Origin: Tatumella morbirosei | Lineage (GTDB): Bacteria > Pseudomonadota > Gammaproteobacteria > Enterobacterales > Enterobacteriaceae | Length of the DNA: 64,000 bases | Reading direction: 5' to 3' | Assembly: GCF_000757425.2 (NCBI RefSeq) | Contig: NZ_JPKR02000003.1 | Span: forward strand, 1,364,001 to 1,428,000 | In this document: one piece after another, positions 54,098 to 64,000 of the stretch | Layout: each line of letters begins with the position of its first letter | Position numbering within the stretch: position 1 is the first letter of the stretch | Made by a program: the position numbers and the translations under genes | Notes under the pieces: model-generated | The model's input: the letters and a program-made list of their open reading frames with translations, nothing else | Told to the model about the DNA's origin: nothing | The model's database searches: none

Positions 54098-55441
54098 ATG
54101 AACACAGCAGATAAGGTTATCTGGAGCGAAGGGATGTTTTTACGTCCCCATCATTTTCAACAATCTGAACGTTGGCTTGAGGCTTACAGCCGCAGTTGGG
54201 GAAAATTGCAGTGTCCCTGGCATTGGGGATTTATGACGCTGAGTATTGATAATGCGCTGCTGCGTCAGGGAAAGCTGGCGATAGCTGAAGCCAGCGGCAT
54301 CATGCCCGACGGAACACCCTTTACGATTAGCCATCCGGATAATGCGCCTGTTCCCCTCGACCTCTCCGGGGTGACAGAAGAGATCACTATCGTGCTGGCG
54401 TTACCTGAACAACGTAAAGGTCGCACGGAAGTGATATTCAATGAAGCGGCCGATTCTCTGGCTCGCTATCTGAGTGAAGATCGTGAAGTGGACGATCTCA
54501 ATGCATCTGCCGTCGGCCGGGCCGCAATGCAGTTTGGCCGGCTGCGCCTGAGTCTGATGCCTGCCGCCGATGTAAATGCCGAGTGGACCGCAGTCAGCGT
54601 CGCCCGGGTCAAGGGCACCGGTAAAGATCGTAGTCTGCAACTGGATACCGGTTTTATACCGCCGTTACTTAACTGTCATATTTCACCGTCAATCACCGGA
54701 TTTCTTAATGACATGCAGGGTATTTTGGCCCAACGCAGCGAACAAATGGGGCAACGTCTGCAACAGGCCGGGCGTGGCGGTAATACCGAAATGATCGATT
54801 TCATGCTGTTAACGCTGATTAATCGCTACATTGGCCAGGTAGACCACATACGGCGGTTACCGCAATTGCACCCTGAGCGACTGTTCAGTGACTGGCTGCA
54901 ATTCGCCACCGAACTGACCAGTTGGTCGCCCTCACGGCGCCCCGGCGACAAATTACCGGTTTACAATCACGATAATCTCTATCTGAGTTTCAGCCGCCTG
55001 ATGCTGCAGTTGCGCCAGAGCCTGTCGCTGGTGATGGAAGAGAACGCACTGCAACTGACACTCACCGAGCGCTCCCATGGTCTGTACGTTGCCACCGTCT
55101 CCGATGTCAGTCTGATTCGGGATTACGGTTTTGTCCTTGCCGTCCGCGCCGATCTACCGGGAGAAACCCTGATTACCCACTTCCCTGCCCAGATGAAAAT
55201 TGCCCCGGTAACCCGTATTCGCGACCTGGTGCAATTACAACTGCCGGGTATCGGGTTACGGGTCATGCCCTCTGCCCCACGTCAGATCCCGTGGCACTCA
55301 GGCTATATCTATTTTGAACTGGAGCGCGGAAGCGAACTATGGAAACAAATGGCGAAGTCTGAAGCTTTTGCCCTACACCTTGCGGGTGACTTCCCGGGTC
55401 TGGATCTTCAACTTTGGGCATTGCGTAACTCCCGCAACTGA
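54098..55441 (+). CDS. tssK: TssK baseplate protein
   Basis: 447 aa; opens with the TssK signature VIWSEGMFLRPHHFQQSERWLE and contains HDNLYLSFSRLMLQLRQSL and RDYGFVLAVRADLPGETL. Trimeric connector between baseplate and the membrane complex (TssL/TssM). Cytosolic. Confidence 0.93.
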   Translation: MNTADKVIWSEGMFLRPHHFQQSERWLEAYSRSWGKLQCPWHWGFMTLSIDNALLRQGKLAIAEASGIMPDGTPFTISHPDNAPVPLDLSGVTEEITIVLALPEQRKGRTEVIFNEAADSLARYLSEDREVDDLNASAVGRAAMQFGRLRLSLMPAADVNAEWTAVSVARVKGTGKDRSLQLDTGFIPPLLNCHISPSITGFLNDMQGILAQRSEQMGQRLQQAGRGGNTEMIDFMLLTLINRYIGQVDHIRRLPQLHPERLFSDWLQFATELTSWSPSRRPGDKLPVYNHDNLYLSFSRLMLQLRQSLSLVMEENALQLTLTERSHGLYVATVSDVSLIRDYGFVLAVRADLPGETLITHFPAQMKIAPVTRIRDLVQLQLPGIGLRVMPSAPRQIPWHSGYIYFELERGSELWKQMAKSEAFALHLAGDFPGLDLQLWALRNSRN

Positions 55442-55461
55442 GCAGACAAAGAGGCAGAGCA

Positions 55462-56691
55462 ATGATGCAATCCTTTTCAGTCAACGGCGATGGTGCTAAT
55501 GAGCCTGCATCAGACGAAAACCCGCTGGTCACCCTGGCTAATCCGTTAATCAACGCCATCTCTCAGATTCGTAATTCAGTGTCACACAATAATCCGAACG
55601 ATTTGCGTCAGCAGCTGATTGATTTAGTACGTCATTTCGAAGTGGCCTGCCAAAAGGCACAACTCCCTTATGAAACCATCGTGGGCGCCCGCTACTGCCT
55701 GTGTACTTCACTGGACGAAGCGGCGGCGCTGACCCCCTGGGGCAGCCGTAACGTCTGGCCACGCAGCGGCCTTCTGGTCACGTTTCATAATGAAACATGG
55801 GGTGGTGAAAAGTTTTTTCAGTTGCTGGCCCGGCTATCGCGTCATCCGCAGCAAAATATTTTACTGCTGGAACTGATGAACGCCTGCCTGCTGCTCGGTT
55901 TTGAAGGGCGTTACCGAATCATGGAAAACGGGCGTACCCAACTGGAAACCCTGAAGCTACGCCTGTTACAGCTGATTCGTTCAGTACGCGGACCCTATCC
56001 GACGCCGCTTTCACCGCAGCCGGTTGACGCCCCGGTTCAGCAGAAACTCTGGCGCCCTCTGATTCCGCTGTGGAGCCTGGCAGCTCTGCTGGCCCTTCTG
56101 GGCTGTCTGGTTTACATCAGCCTTAACTGGCGGCTCAGTCACTTTACCGCACCGGTGCTGTCGGCAATTTATCAGACTGAACTGCCAAAAGTGGATATTG
56201 CACGCCCGGCTGCACCTGCTGAACCGCCACTCAATTTAAGGCATTTTCTGGCACCAGAAATTGCCGAAGGCCTGGTATCCGTTCGTGATGAAGCGACACA
56301 AAGCGTGGTATTGCTGCGCGGCGACGGACTGTTTAGTTCCGCCTCGACGACTATCCGCAGTCGCTATCGTCCGGTGATCGACCGTATTGCTCAGGCGATG
56401 GATAACGTTAAAGGTCAGATCCTGGTCACCGGTTATACCGACAACGTACCGATTAGCAGTGCACGTTTCAGTTCCAACTACGAACTTTCGATGGCCCGTG
56501 CGCAGTCAGTTCAGCAAATGCTGGGTGAACACCTGCACGATCCCGGGCGCATCACGGCCGAAGGCCGGGGGGAAAGCAACCCTCTGGTCGCTAACAGTAG
56601 CAATGCGAACCGCGCCCGTAACCGCCGGGTGGAAATCACGCTGCTGGTTGCCCCCAAACAAACTCAGGCTGAACTGAATAGCGTGAAATAA
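55462..56691 (+). CDS. tssL: TssL (DotU/IcmH) with C-terminal OmpA-like domain
   Basis: 409 aa. Cytosolic DotU part (about 25-190; YCLCTSLDEAAALTPWG, WGGEKFFQLL), one membrane segment (about 203-223), then a periplasmic OmpA-type peptidoglycan-binding domain (about 290-400; TGYTDNVPISS, ANRARNRRVEI). This is the extended form of TssL that binds the wall by itself. Confidence 0.92.
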   Translation: MMQSFSVNGDGANEPASDENPLVTLANPLINAISQIRNSVSHNNPNDLRQQLIDLVRHFEVACQKAQLPYETIVGARYCLCTSLDEAAALTPWGSRNVWPRSGLLVTFHNETWGGEKFFQLLARLSRHPQQNILLLELMNACLLLGFEGRYRIMENGRTQLETLKLRLLQLIRSVRGPYPTPLSPQPVDAPVQQKLWRPLIPLWSLAALLALLGCLVYISLNWRLSHFTAPVLSAIYQTELPKVDIARPAAPAEPPLNLRHFLAPEIAEGLVSVRDEATQSVVLLRGDGLFSSASTTIRSRYRPVIDRIAQAMDNVKGQILVTGYTDNVPISSARFSSNYELSMARAQSVQQMLGEHLHDPGRITAEGRGESNPLVANSSNANRARNRRVEITLLVAPKQTQAELNSVK

Positions 56692-56704
56692 GGAAAGGCA
56701 GATC

Positions 56705-59700
56705 ATGTTTCGGACTATGTTTTCAATTATCCGCAGCCGGCTGTTGTGGGGCGTCGTTGGTATTACCGCGGTCTGCCTGCTCATCTGGACTATTGGACCG
56801 CTGGTAGCGATTGGTGATTATCGTCCTCTGGAGTCTGAGACCAATCGCTTTATTGCTATTGGTGTGCTCTATCTGTTCTGGGTTTTATTTCGACTGGTCC
56901 CTCGTCTGTGGCGTCGCTGGCAGAACCGCCGGCTGGTCAGAAAACTGGAGCCTGCTCCGGCAGAAGAGGCTCCGCAGGAAAACAGCAGCCAGGATCCTGT
57001 GCTCGCTGCACGCTTCAACGAAGCAACTCAGCTATTACGTCAGGCTCGTTTTAACCGGCCGGAGAGCCGTTTCCGTCCGAAATGGTTACAACGTTTCGAC
57101 CGTAAATATCTCTATCAGCTACCGTGGTATATGCTGATTGGCGCCCCCGGCTCGGGGAAAACCACCGCCCTGGTAAACTCGGGTCTGCACTTTCCACTCG
57201 CGGATCATTTTGGTAAGAATGCTCTGCGGGGCGTAGGGGGAACCCGAAACTGCGACTGGTGGTTTACCGATGAAGCGGTGCTGCTGGACACCGCCGGGCG
57301 CTATACCACCCAGGAGAGTGATAAACAGCAGGATGCGGGGGAATGGCGCAGTTTTATCGCTCTTCTTAAAAAATACCGTCCGCGCCAGCCGGTTAACGGA
57401 GCCATTATCACCATCAGCGTGTCAGACTTGCTCAGTGAACCGGAGGAAGCCCGGCATCAGCAAGCGACCTCACTACGCAAACGTCTGCTGGAGTTGCGTG
57501 AACAGCTTGCTATCCCCTTCCCGGTGTACGTGCTGGTCACCAAAACCGATTTGCTGAAAGGGTTTACCTCCTCTTTCAGTGCAATGAATAAAGCGCAGCG
57601 CGACCAGATTTGGGGCTTTACCTGGCCCTGGCAACAGTCGATCCACAATCTGTCTGAGGAATTTGAATACCAGTTTAACCGTCTGCACAGGAGGCTGGAG
57701 GCGGGTCTGTCCGATTTGATGATAAGCGAACATGATGCCCTGAAACGTGCGGAAATGTACCTGTTTCCTCAGGAGTTTCTGACCCTCAAACCCTTGCTGC
57801 AACACTACCTGAGTGTCGTATTCGCTGTCACTGGCTATGAAACCACTTTGGTTCCGCGGGGCGTCTACTTTACCAGTGGTACCCGGGAAGGATTACCGTT
57901 TGATCGGGTCATGGGGCAGATGAGTCGGGCCCTGGGTTTGCCTGCACTGCCTTCTCATGAAGAAGAGAGTGACAAACCCTGGGATCCGCAGGATCCACCC
58001 TCACCGGTGCCGGCCGGACGGGGTCAAAGTTTCTTTCTTCACCGGCTGCTGGAAGATGTGGTGTTCAGGGAGGCAGGGCTGGCGGGAGTGAATCGCTGGT
58101 GGGAGTATCGAAGCCGGATGCTTTACTGGTCAGCTTACGCATTGTTGGGGGTAGCCCTGCTGATTGCCGTGATCTGGTGGACAGCCAGTTATCAGCACAA
58201 TAAAAACTATCTGGCGACAGTGCAGCAGCGCGTTCCGCTAGTGGAAAAACAAGCAAAAACCCTGCCGCCACTGACGACCAGCGATCTGTTTGTACTACTG
58301 CCGTTCCTGGATAACCTTGCGCATCTGCCTGACAGTAAAAACATTGATGATCTCACCGCTCCTCCCTACAGCTGGCGTGCAGGCCTGTATCGCGGAACGG
58401 AAGTCAGTAGTGCATCTGATTCACTCTACCAGCGTGCACTGCAGCAAATGCTGTTGCCGGTAATTTCACGCAATATCACTGACTGGGTACGTAACGATAA
58501 CGGCAGTGATGTGGATTACAGCTATGAGGCTCTCAAGGCTTATCAGATGCTCTATCTTCCACAACACTACGATGGCAAATTTCTGCACGCCTGGATAATG
58601 CTTAATGTGCAACGAACCCAGGGGGCAAATACCGCTCAAACTGCACTTCAGGCACTGGACTACCATCTGGGACAGCTGCTTGACAATAAGATCAATGCAT
58701 CGCCTTTTGAACGTGACGACAACCTGGTGGTGCGCCAGATAGACATGATCAACCGTTCGCCGTTGTCAGCCCGGGTTTACGGACGCCTGAAACGTCTGCT
58801 TATCCCGCGGATTACCCGGGGAGTCAGCCTGACAGATCTCAGCGGTTCTCAAACCGAGCTGGTGTTTGCCCGTAAAAGTGGTCGGCCACTGACTGATGCA
58901 ATCCCGGGTTTCTATACACCGGCAGGTTACTGGGGGTTGTTCAACAGTAATATCAGCAATGTGTCCACCAGCCTGCTGAATGAAGACAAATGGGTGCTGT
59001 CACGCAGCGAAACGCCGGAGGAGCAAAAAACTCTCGAAAATACAGTACGCCGTCTCTACATGGCGGATTACATACAGCAGTGGGATGGGTTATTGCAGGA
59101 CATTGAGTTGAAGCCTGTCGCGGGTATTGAATCGCGAATTAACGCAGCCCGGATGCTGTCGGGCCGTACCTCTCCCCTGCGTCTGATGATAATCAACCTC
59201 AGCCGCAACCTGACGCTGGAAAAACAACAGAAAAAAGAGAAACCGTCTCTGCTGGAACGCAGTACCCACTACGTTAACAACAATGCGACGGCCACACTAC
59301 AGGCCTTATTCCGTGCCAGAAAGGCTGCACAGGATGGCAATATTCAGGCACCGGAGCAGATGGTGATGGCACATTTCGCGCCAATCATTGAACAGGCTCA
59401 GTCCAGTGATGCTCAGACCGGTTCTATTCCGTTTGATGCGCAGCTCAAAGATATCGACGATCTCTACAACTACCTGACCGCTGTGCAGGACGCCAGTAAC
59501 AGTGGCATGGCGCCACCACAAAGCGAAATCATTTCGCGTATGCAGGCAGATGCCGGTCGTCAGCCGGAACCATTCCGTAGCATTCTGACGTCCCTGGTGC
59601 TGGGCGCCAGCAGCGATACCCAAAAACGCAATATGAACAATGTGCAAAAGCGGGCAGATGTTGAGGTCGGCAGTTTCTGCCGCCAGGCTATCGCCGGTCG

Positions 59701-60325
59701 TTACCCTTTTGCCCCGCACTCTGCTGTGGATGTGACGCCAGACGATCTGGCCCGCGTGTTTGCCCCCGGGACCGGCCTGATGGATAGCTTCTTCCGCGAA
59801 AACCTGGCAAACAAAGTAGATACCACTCACAGCAGCTGGCGTTACTCACCGGGGGTCGACGGCAAAAGCCTGCCGGGAGGTGTTTCACTGCTGCGCCCTT
59901 TCCAGCAGGCTCAGGCGATACGTGAGGCGTTATTTGCCAATGGTTCGGCCTCCCCATCTTATCGACTGACCATTACCCCGGTCAGCATGGATAACGCCAT
60001 TCTGAACCTGACCCTCGACGTGGATGGGCAAATTATTCGTTACAGCCACGGGCCGCAGACGCCACAAATCGTCAGCTGGCCGGGCAGCGGTAATACTCAG
60101 CAAGTTCGCCTGCAGATCGGTCTGACAGATGGTACCACCAGCACACTGAATACCACCGGCCCCTGGGCGTTAAACCGCCTGTTTGATAAAGCGCGAATCA
60201 GTCCGGGTAATAACCGGTCCGGCCATCTCGCCACCTTCATCATCGGCGGGCGTCAGGTGGTACTGGAATATACGCCGAACAGTATTCGTAATCCGCTACA
60301 GCTGCCGGCCTTTAGCTGCCCTTAG
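56705..60325 (+). CDS. tssM: TssM (IcmF) membrane complex protein
   Basis: 1206 aa, the largest T6SS gene here. Two N-terminal membrane segments (about 10-60), a cytosolic NTPase-like domain with an intact Walker A GAPGSGKT (146-153) and DTAGRYTTQ, a third membrane segment (about 475-495, AYALLGVALLIAVIWW), then the large periplasmic region including the C-terminal beta domain that meets TssJ (GPWALNRLFDKARI, VVLEYTPNSIRNPL). Normal length for the family. Confidence 0.94.
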   Translation: MFRTMFSIIRSRLLWGVVGITAVCLLIWTIGPLVAIGDYRPLESETNRFIAIGVLYLFWVLFRLVPRLWRRWQNRRLVRKLEPAPAEEAPQENSSQDPVLAARFNEATQLLRQARFNRPESRFRPKWLQRFDRKYLYQLPWYMLIGAPGSGKTTALVNSGLHFPLADHFGKNALRGVGGTRNCDWWFTDEAVLLDTAGRYTTQESDKQQDAGEWRSFIALLKKYRPRQPVNGAIITISVSDLLSEPEEARHQQATSLRKRLLELREQLAIPFPVYVLVTKTDLLKGFTSSFSAMNKAQRDQIWGFTWPWQQSIHNLSEEFEYQFNRLHRRLEAGLSDLMISEHDALKRAEMYLFPQEFLTLKPLLQHYLSVVFAVTGYETTLVPRGVYFTSGTREGLPFDRVMGQMSRALGLPALPSHEEESDKPWDPQDPPSPVPAGRGQSFFLHRLLEDVVFREAGLAGVNRWWEYRSRMLYWSAYALLGVALLIAVIWWTASYQHNKNYLATVQQRVPLVEKQAKTLPPLTTSDLFVLLPFLDNLAHLPDSKNIDDLTAPPYSWRAGLYRGTEVSSASDSLYQRALQQMLLPVISRNITDWVRNDNGSDVDYSYEALKAYQMLYLPQHYDGKFLHAWIMLNVQRTQGANTAQTALQALDYHLGQLLDNKINASPFERDDNLVVRQIDMINRSPLSARVYGRLKRLLIPRITRGVSLTDLSGSQTELVFARKSGRPLTDAIPGFYTPAGYWGLFNSNISNVSTSLLNEDKWVLSRSETPEEQKTLENTVRRLYMADYIQQWDGLLQDIELKPVAGIESRINAARMLSGRTSPLRLMIINLSRNLTLEKQQKKEKPSLLERSTHYVNNNATATLQALFRARKAAQDGNIQAPEQMVMAHFAPIIEQAQSSDAQTGSIPFDAQLKDIDDLYNYLTAVQDASNSGMAPPQSEIISRMQADAGRQPEPFRSILTSLVLGASSDTQKRNMNNVQKRADVEVGSFCRQAIAGRYPFAPHSAVDVTPDDLARVFAPGTGLMDSFFRENLANKVDTTHSSWRYSPGVDGKSLPGGVSLLRPFQQAQAIREALFANGSASPSYRLTITPVSMDNAILNLTLDVDGQIIRYSHGPQTPQIVSWPGSGNTQQVRLQIGLTDGTTSTLNTTGPWALNRLFDKARISPGNNRSGHLATFIIGGRQVVLEYTPNSIRNPLQLPAFSCP

Positions 60326-60345
60326 TCCGTGAGAGGAAAAATATC

Positions 60346-61062
60346 ATGAGTCACTTCCCTGCTCCAGGATGGTACGGAAAGTTACCCGGCAGTGGCGATT
60401 TTATGCGCAGACGGCTGCCTCCCGGGCTGATTGATAGCTGGTCCCGCTGGTTTCAGAACGGGATAGAGCGTATGCGCACAACTGAGGGAGCGGATAAAGG
60501 CACCTCCCCACAATTTATTAAAGCTCCGCTATGGAATTTTATTATTCCAGCCTCTCTTGGCGTTCCCGTCATACAAATGGGCTGCCTGTTACCTGCACGG
60601 GATCGGGTGGGCCGTCAGTATCCGGTATGCGTGATGCAGCTTTATTTACTGGAAGAGTGGCATTCACTACGGCTGCGTATGGCGGGAGACTGGTATTACC
60701 AGTTGGGTAAGACGCTCAGTATGGCAGTACAGAATCGTTATTCCGGCGATCAGTTTGACCGCGCACTGGCGGGCATGCCTCCGATACCTGAACCGGACAG
60801 CGGATTGCGCTCAGACGTGCTGGATATTATCGGTTACCAGGATGTCCCCTGCCATCTCAACTGGCCTCAGGTAGAAAGTTATTTTGACCCGCTGCAGTAC
60901 AGCAGTTTCTGGTGGACCAATCAAAGCGACGGAAGCGCATTTTACACCCATTCGCACAGTGGCAATTTTACTACCCGACTGTTTTTTCGGTTATTTAATC
61001 CGCCGCATGCCAGACGAGGGGATCACAACGGATTGCACCCGCCACTGTTTAACCAGTCTTAA
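60346..61062 (+). CDS. tagF: TagF-type T6SS-associated protein
   Basis: 238 aa with the TagF opening PAPGWYGKLPGSGDFMRRRLP and GCLLPARDRVGRQYPVCV, plus SSFWWTNQSDGSAFYTHSHSGNF. In several species TagF blocks T6SS assembly post-translationally until a signal relieves it. Twenty bases behind tssM. Confidence 0.9.
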   Translation: MSHFPAPGWYGKLPGSGDFMRRRLPPGLIDSWSRWFQNGIERMRTTEGADKGTSPQFIKAPLWNFIIPASLGVPVIQMGCLLPARDRVGRQYPVCVMQLYLLEEWHSLRLRMAGDWYYQLGKTLSMAVQNRYSGDQFDRALAGMPPIPEPDSGLRSDVLDIIGYQDVPCHLNWPQVESYFDPLQYSSFWWTNQSDGSAFYTHSHSGNFTTRLFFRLFNPPHARRGDHNGLHPPLFNQS

Positions 61063-61081
61063 TCGTACAGAAGGTTAACTG

Positions 61082-62107
61082 ATGAATGTCGAAAAGCTGC
61101 TTATCCCACTGCGGGAAGATGCCCCCTGCGGAGACAATCTTGAATATGACGCCGCATTTATGGCACTGGACCAGGCGCGTAATGGTAAAGCTGAACAGCA
61201 ATTTGGTGAAACTATCATTCCGGCAGAGCCTCCGGACTGGCCACTGGTGGCCCGTCAGGCGCTGGATCTACTGGAGCGTACCCGCGATATCCGTCTGATT
61301 CTGATTCTCACAGAAGCCTGGACCTACACCCGGGGTCTAAGCGGATTCGCCAGCGGTCTGACACTGCTCACTCTGTCCCTTGAACGCTACTGGCAAAGTC
61401 TGCACCCTCCGCTGGAGTTTGACGGTCAGCCAGATCCCATGCTCCGTGCCAGCGCACTGGCGGCACTCAGTGAACAATCTTCACTCGCGGTTGCGTTACG
61501 CCAGTGCTGGCTGATTAAAAGCAACACCGGCGAAATTTCGTTCCGCGATGCCACCTCATTGCTGGATGGCAGCAAAAGCGAAATCCCTGGATTTCCCGGC
61601 GGCACGACACGCTTGCGCGAAGAGCTCAGGCAACACGGTAATGCCGGGGCCATCAATGTACGCACCATATACACCCAACTTCAGTCACTAAAATCCATAC
61701 TGGCACAATATCTTGAGCCCGCTGACCGGCCGGATATCAGCATGATAGAAAAAAGTATTTCACTGCTGCTGCCGTACTGTCCGTTGCCTGAAGAGAAAGA
61801 AACATTGCTGACCAGCAATGATGCAGAGGGTGAATCATTATCTGTCCAGACGGCCTCCTCCGCGAAAGAGAGCCCGCCTGCGCTTACCGACTGGCGTCAG
61901 GTCAGTCTGCAATCACGTGCTGACGCGGAGCTGATGCTGGAGAAGATCCGCGTCTACTTTCTGGAGCACGAACCCAGCCACCCGGCCCCGATTATGCTGG
62001 AACGTGTTCAGCGACTTATTCAACTCGACTTTCTGGAGATTATTCGCGATTTAGCGCCGGACGCCGTAAATCAGTTACAGGGCCTTTTTGGCCGCACGGG
62101 AGAGTAA
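61082..62107 (+). CDS. tssA: TssA (ImpA-type) baseplate/cap protein
   Basis: 341 aa; ImpA N-terminal domain (LLIPLREDAPCGDNLEYDAAFMALDQ, PPDWPLVARQALDLLERTRDIRL), then a variable linker and a C-terminal helical part (SHPAPIMLERVQRLIQLDFLEIIRDL), the short-type TssA. Organises baseplate and sheath initiation. Forty bases before tssB. Confidence 0.9.
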   Translation: MNVEKLLIPLREDAPCGDNLEYDAAFMALDQARNGKAEQQFGETIIPAEPPDWPLVARQALDLLERTRDIRLILILTEAWTYTRGLSGFASGLTLLTLSLERYWQSLHPPLEFDGQPDPMLRASALAALSEQSSLAVALRQCWLIKSNTGEISFRDATSLLDGSKSEIPGFPGGTTRLREELRQHGNAGAINVRTIYTQLQSLKSILAQYLEPADRPDISMIEKSISLLLPYCPLPEEKETLLTSNDAEGESLSVQTASSAKESPPALTDWRQVSLQSRADAELMLEKIRVYFLEHEPSHPAPIMLERVQRLIQLDFLEIIRDLAPDAVNQLQGLFGRTGE

Positions 62108-62147
62108 ATCCCATCCAGTTCTTTGCTTTTATTGACGGAGAAACACT

Positions 62148-62708
62148 ATGGCTAATTACCCCAGTATCAAACGTGCCCGTAGCGGACAGAAATTTATTTC
62201 ACGTAACCGCGCGCCACGTGTGCAGATCGAATACGACGTAGAGATCTACGGCTCAGAGCGCAAAATCCAGCTGCCTTTTGTCATGGGGGTGATGGCTGAT
62301 TTAGTGGGACAGCCCACAGAACCCCAGCCGGAGGTCACAGAACGTAAGTTTCTGGAAGTCGATATCGACAATTTTGATGAACGCATGAAGTCCATGAAAC
62401 CACACCTCGCTTATCACGTGGATAACACCCTGACGGGGGAAGGCAAGCTGGGTGTCGATCTTACCTTCAACAGCATGGATGACTTCCTGCCGGACGCCAT
62501 AGTGCGTCGCGTGGCCCCCTTAAACGAACTTCTGGAAGCCCGGACCCAGCTCTCCAACCTGCTTTCTTATATGGACGGCAAAAATGGGGCTGAGGCGTTA
62601 ATCGCTGAAGTTCTGAAAAACCCGACATTGCTGAAATCCCTCTCCGCAGCGAAGCAATCTGCCAGCGAAACCCATGTGGACAGTGAAAAGGAGAAAGATG
62701 ATGAGTAA
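62148..62708 (+). CDS. tssB: TssB small sheath protein
   Basis: 186 aa; SD GGAGAAA. TssB/VipA signature: RVQIEYDVEIYGSERKIQLPFVMGVMADLVGQP, FLEVDIDNFDERMKSMKP and PLNELLEARTQLSNLLSYMDGK. Forms the contractile sheath with TssC, whose start overlaps the tssB stop. Confidence 0.95.
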   Translation: MANYPSIKRARSGQKFISRNRAPRVQIEYDVEIYGSERKIQLPFVMGVMADLVGQPTEPQPEVTERKFLEVDIDNFDERMKSMKPHLAYHVDNTLTGEGKLGVDLTFNSMDDFLPDAIVRRVAPLNELLEARTQLSNLLSYMDGKNGAEALIAEVLKNPTLLKSLSAAKQSASETHVDSEKEKDDE

Positions 62709-64000
62709 CGTTTCACAACAAAGCGCGACCCCGCAAAGTCTCAGTGTTACCGAAGATGAATTTAGCGCCCTGTTGAACAAGGAGTTTCGTCCTAACAACG
62801 ATCAGGCTCGCGATGCTATTACTCGTGCAGTACAAACACTGGCAAGCCAGGCACTGGAAAATACCCTGCCGGTTTCCGATGACGCCTACCGCACGATTCA
62901 GGCACTTATCGCTGAGATAGATGCAAAGCTATCTCAACAGGTCAATCAGATTATTCATCACGAAAGTTTCCAACAGCTGGAAGGCGCCTGGCGAGGTCTG
63001 CACCATCTGGTCAATAACACCGAAACCGACGAACAACTGAAAATTAGGGTGATGAATATCAGTAAAAGGGAACTGGCCCGTACCCTGAAGCGCTATAAAG
63101 GCGTCGGCTGGGATCAAAGCCCGCTGTTTAAGAAAATCTATGAAGAAGAATATGGTCAGTTTGGCGGAGAGCCGTATGGCTGTCTCGTCGGCGACTACTA
63201 TTTTGATCATTCCCCGCCAGATGTGGAGTTGCTGGGAGAGCTGGCAAAAATTGGTGCTGCAGCCCACTGTCCGGTGATCACCGGGGCCGCGCCAAGTGCG
63301 ATGCAAATGGAGTCCTGGCAGGAACTAGCCAATCCACGGGATCTCACCAAAATATTTACCAACACCGAATATGCGGCCTGGCGCACTCTGCGCGAAAGTG
63401 AAGATACCCGCTATATCGGACTGGTTATGCCTCGCTTTCTGTCACGTTTACCTTATGGCGCACGCACCAACCCCGTGGACAGCTTCAACTTTGAAGAAGA
63501 AACCGAAGGCGCTACGCACAAAAACTATACCTGGTCCAACGCCGCCTACGCGATGGCAACCAATATCAACCGGTCGTTCAAACAGTTTGGCTGGAGTACT
63601 TCGATCCGCGGTGTCGAATCCGGTGGCTCAGTGGAGAATCTGCCGTGCCACGTTTTTCCCACTGACGATGGCGGCGTAGACATGAAATGTCCTACCGAAA
63701 TCGCCATCAGCGACCGTCGTGAAGCAGAACTGGCGAAAAATGGTTTCATTCCGCTGGTTCACCGCAAGAACTCCGATTTCGCCGCGTTTATTGGCGCTCA
63801 GTCGCTGCAAAAACCGGAAGATTATCACGACCCGGATGCCGCGGCGAATGCACAGCTAGCGGCGCGTTTACCCTATCTGTTCGCGTGCTGCCGCTTCGCG
63901 CATTACCTGAAATGTATCGTGCGCGACAAGATTGGTTCATTTCAGGAACGCGAGGACATGGAGCGCTGGCTAAACTCGTGGATCGTCCGTTATGTCGACG
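62701..64000 (+). CDS. tssC: TssC large sheath protein (cut by window end)
   Basis: At least 433 codons; starts at ATG 62701 (an ATG at 62698 is equally possible; both follow GGAGAAAG), overlapping tssB by eight bases, and runs off the window. TssC/VipB signature: QLEGAWRGLHHLVNNTETDEQLKIRVMNISK, GEYYFDHS-like GDYYFDHSPPDVELLGELAKIGAAAHCPVI, and RLPYGARTNPVDSFNFEEE. Pairs with TssB. The rest of the operon (tssE, F, G, H, hcp) must lie beyond the window. Confidence 0.95.
   Translation, partial: MSNVSQQSATPQSLSVTEDEFSALLNKEFRPNNDQARDAITRAVQTLASQALENTLPVSDDAYRTIQALIAEIDAKLSQQVNQIIHHESFQQLEGAWRGLHHLVNNTETDEQLKIRVMNISKRELARTLKRYKGVGWDQSPLFKKIYEEEYGQFGGEPYGCLVGDYYFDHSPPDVELLGELAKIGAAAHCPVITGAAPSAMQMESWQELANPRDLTKIFTNTEYAAWRTLRESEDTRYIGLVMPRFLSRLPYGARTNPVDSFNFEEETEGATHKNYTWSNAAYAMATNINRSFKQFGWSTSIRGVESGGSVENLPCHVFPTDDGGVDMKCPTEIAISDRREAELAKNGFIPLVHRKNSDFAAFIGAQSLQKPEDYHDPDAAANAQLAARLPYLFACCRFAHYLKCIVRDKIGSFQEREDMERWLNSWIVRYVD

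Overview
The window looks like a chromosomal segment of a gammaproteobacterium of the order Enterobacterales, most likely Erwiniaceae or a close relative (Pantoea, Erwinia, Tatumella type). This is judged from protein families (DUF3289/DUF943 pairs, two-partner CDI locus, YfiBNR, an enterobacterial T6SS order) and from codon style, not from a database search. No rRNA, tRNA or CRISPR array was seen.

Layout. (1) 1-9050: five tandem copies of a two-gene cassette, a cytosolic-looking DUF3289 protein of about 280 aa followed, with overlap, by a membrane-anchored DUF943 protein of about 155 aa. Every cassette has its own near-identical sigma70-type promoter and a small inverted repeat around its Shine-Dalgarno site. 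DUF3289 ends are nearly identical between copies and the middle is variable. The architecture resembles a multi-copy effector/immunity array, but no function is established. (2) 9349-10547: a glycine-zipper protein plus a small acidic partner, another putative toxin/immunity pair. (3) 10576-23672, minus strand: a contact-dependent inhibition (two-partner secretion) locus, cdiB-cdiA-cdiI, followed by three decayed orphan cdiA-CT modules. Each starts at a VENN-type motif directly behind an intact cargo gene (membrane immunity protein, Ail/Lom porin, lipoprotein). (4) 24191-44655: ordinary metabolism and regulation: HPP protein + ClC channel with a divergent MarR regulator; AhpD-like protein; RIO-type kinase; small lipoprotein; galactitol-family PTS with an HTH regulator; YfiR-YfiN-YfiB cyclic-di-GMP module; SDR/HxlR divergon; XRE regulator/epimerase divergon; hydrolase; molybdate-type ABC permease and binding protein with no ATPase beside them; CadR/CadA heavy-metal export with a repeat-built His-rich N-terminus. 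(5) 45687-64000, plus strand: a T6SS operon, vgrG - DUF2169/pentapeptide - pentapeptide - DUF3540 - DUF4150(PAAR-like) - SH3 lipoprotein - tssJ-K-L-M - tagF - tssA-B-C, cut by the window end inside tssC. The VgrG carries 31 consecutive Thr-Asn-Asn triplets.

Taken together, the two ends are competition islands (DUF3289/DUF943 array, CDI with orphan modules, T6SS) flanking about 20 kb of ordinary genome. Two genes in the accessory part (the first DUF943 and the CDI-array lipoprotein) are each broken by what looks like one missing base in an A8 run. Restoring A9 gives a full-length protein in both cases, which could be phase variation, slippage or assembly error.
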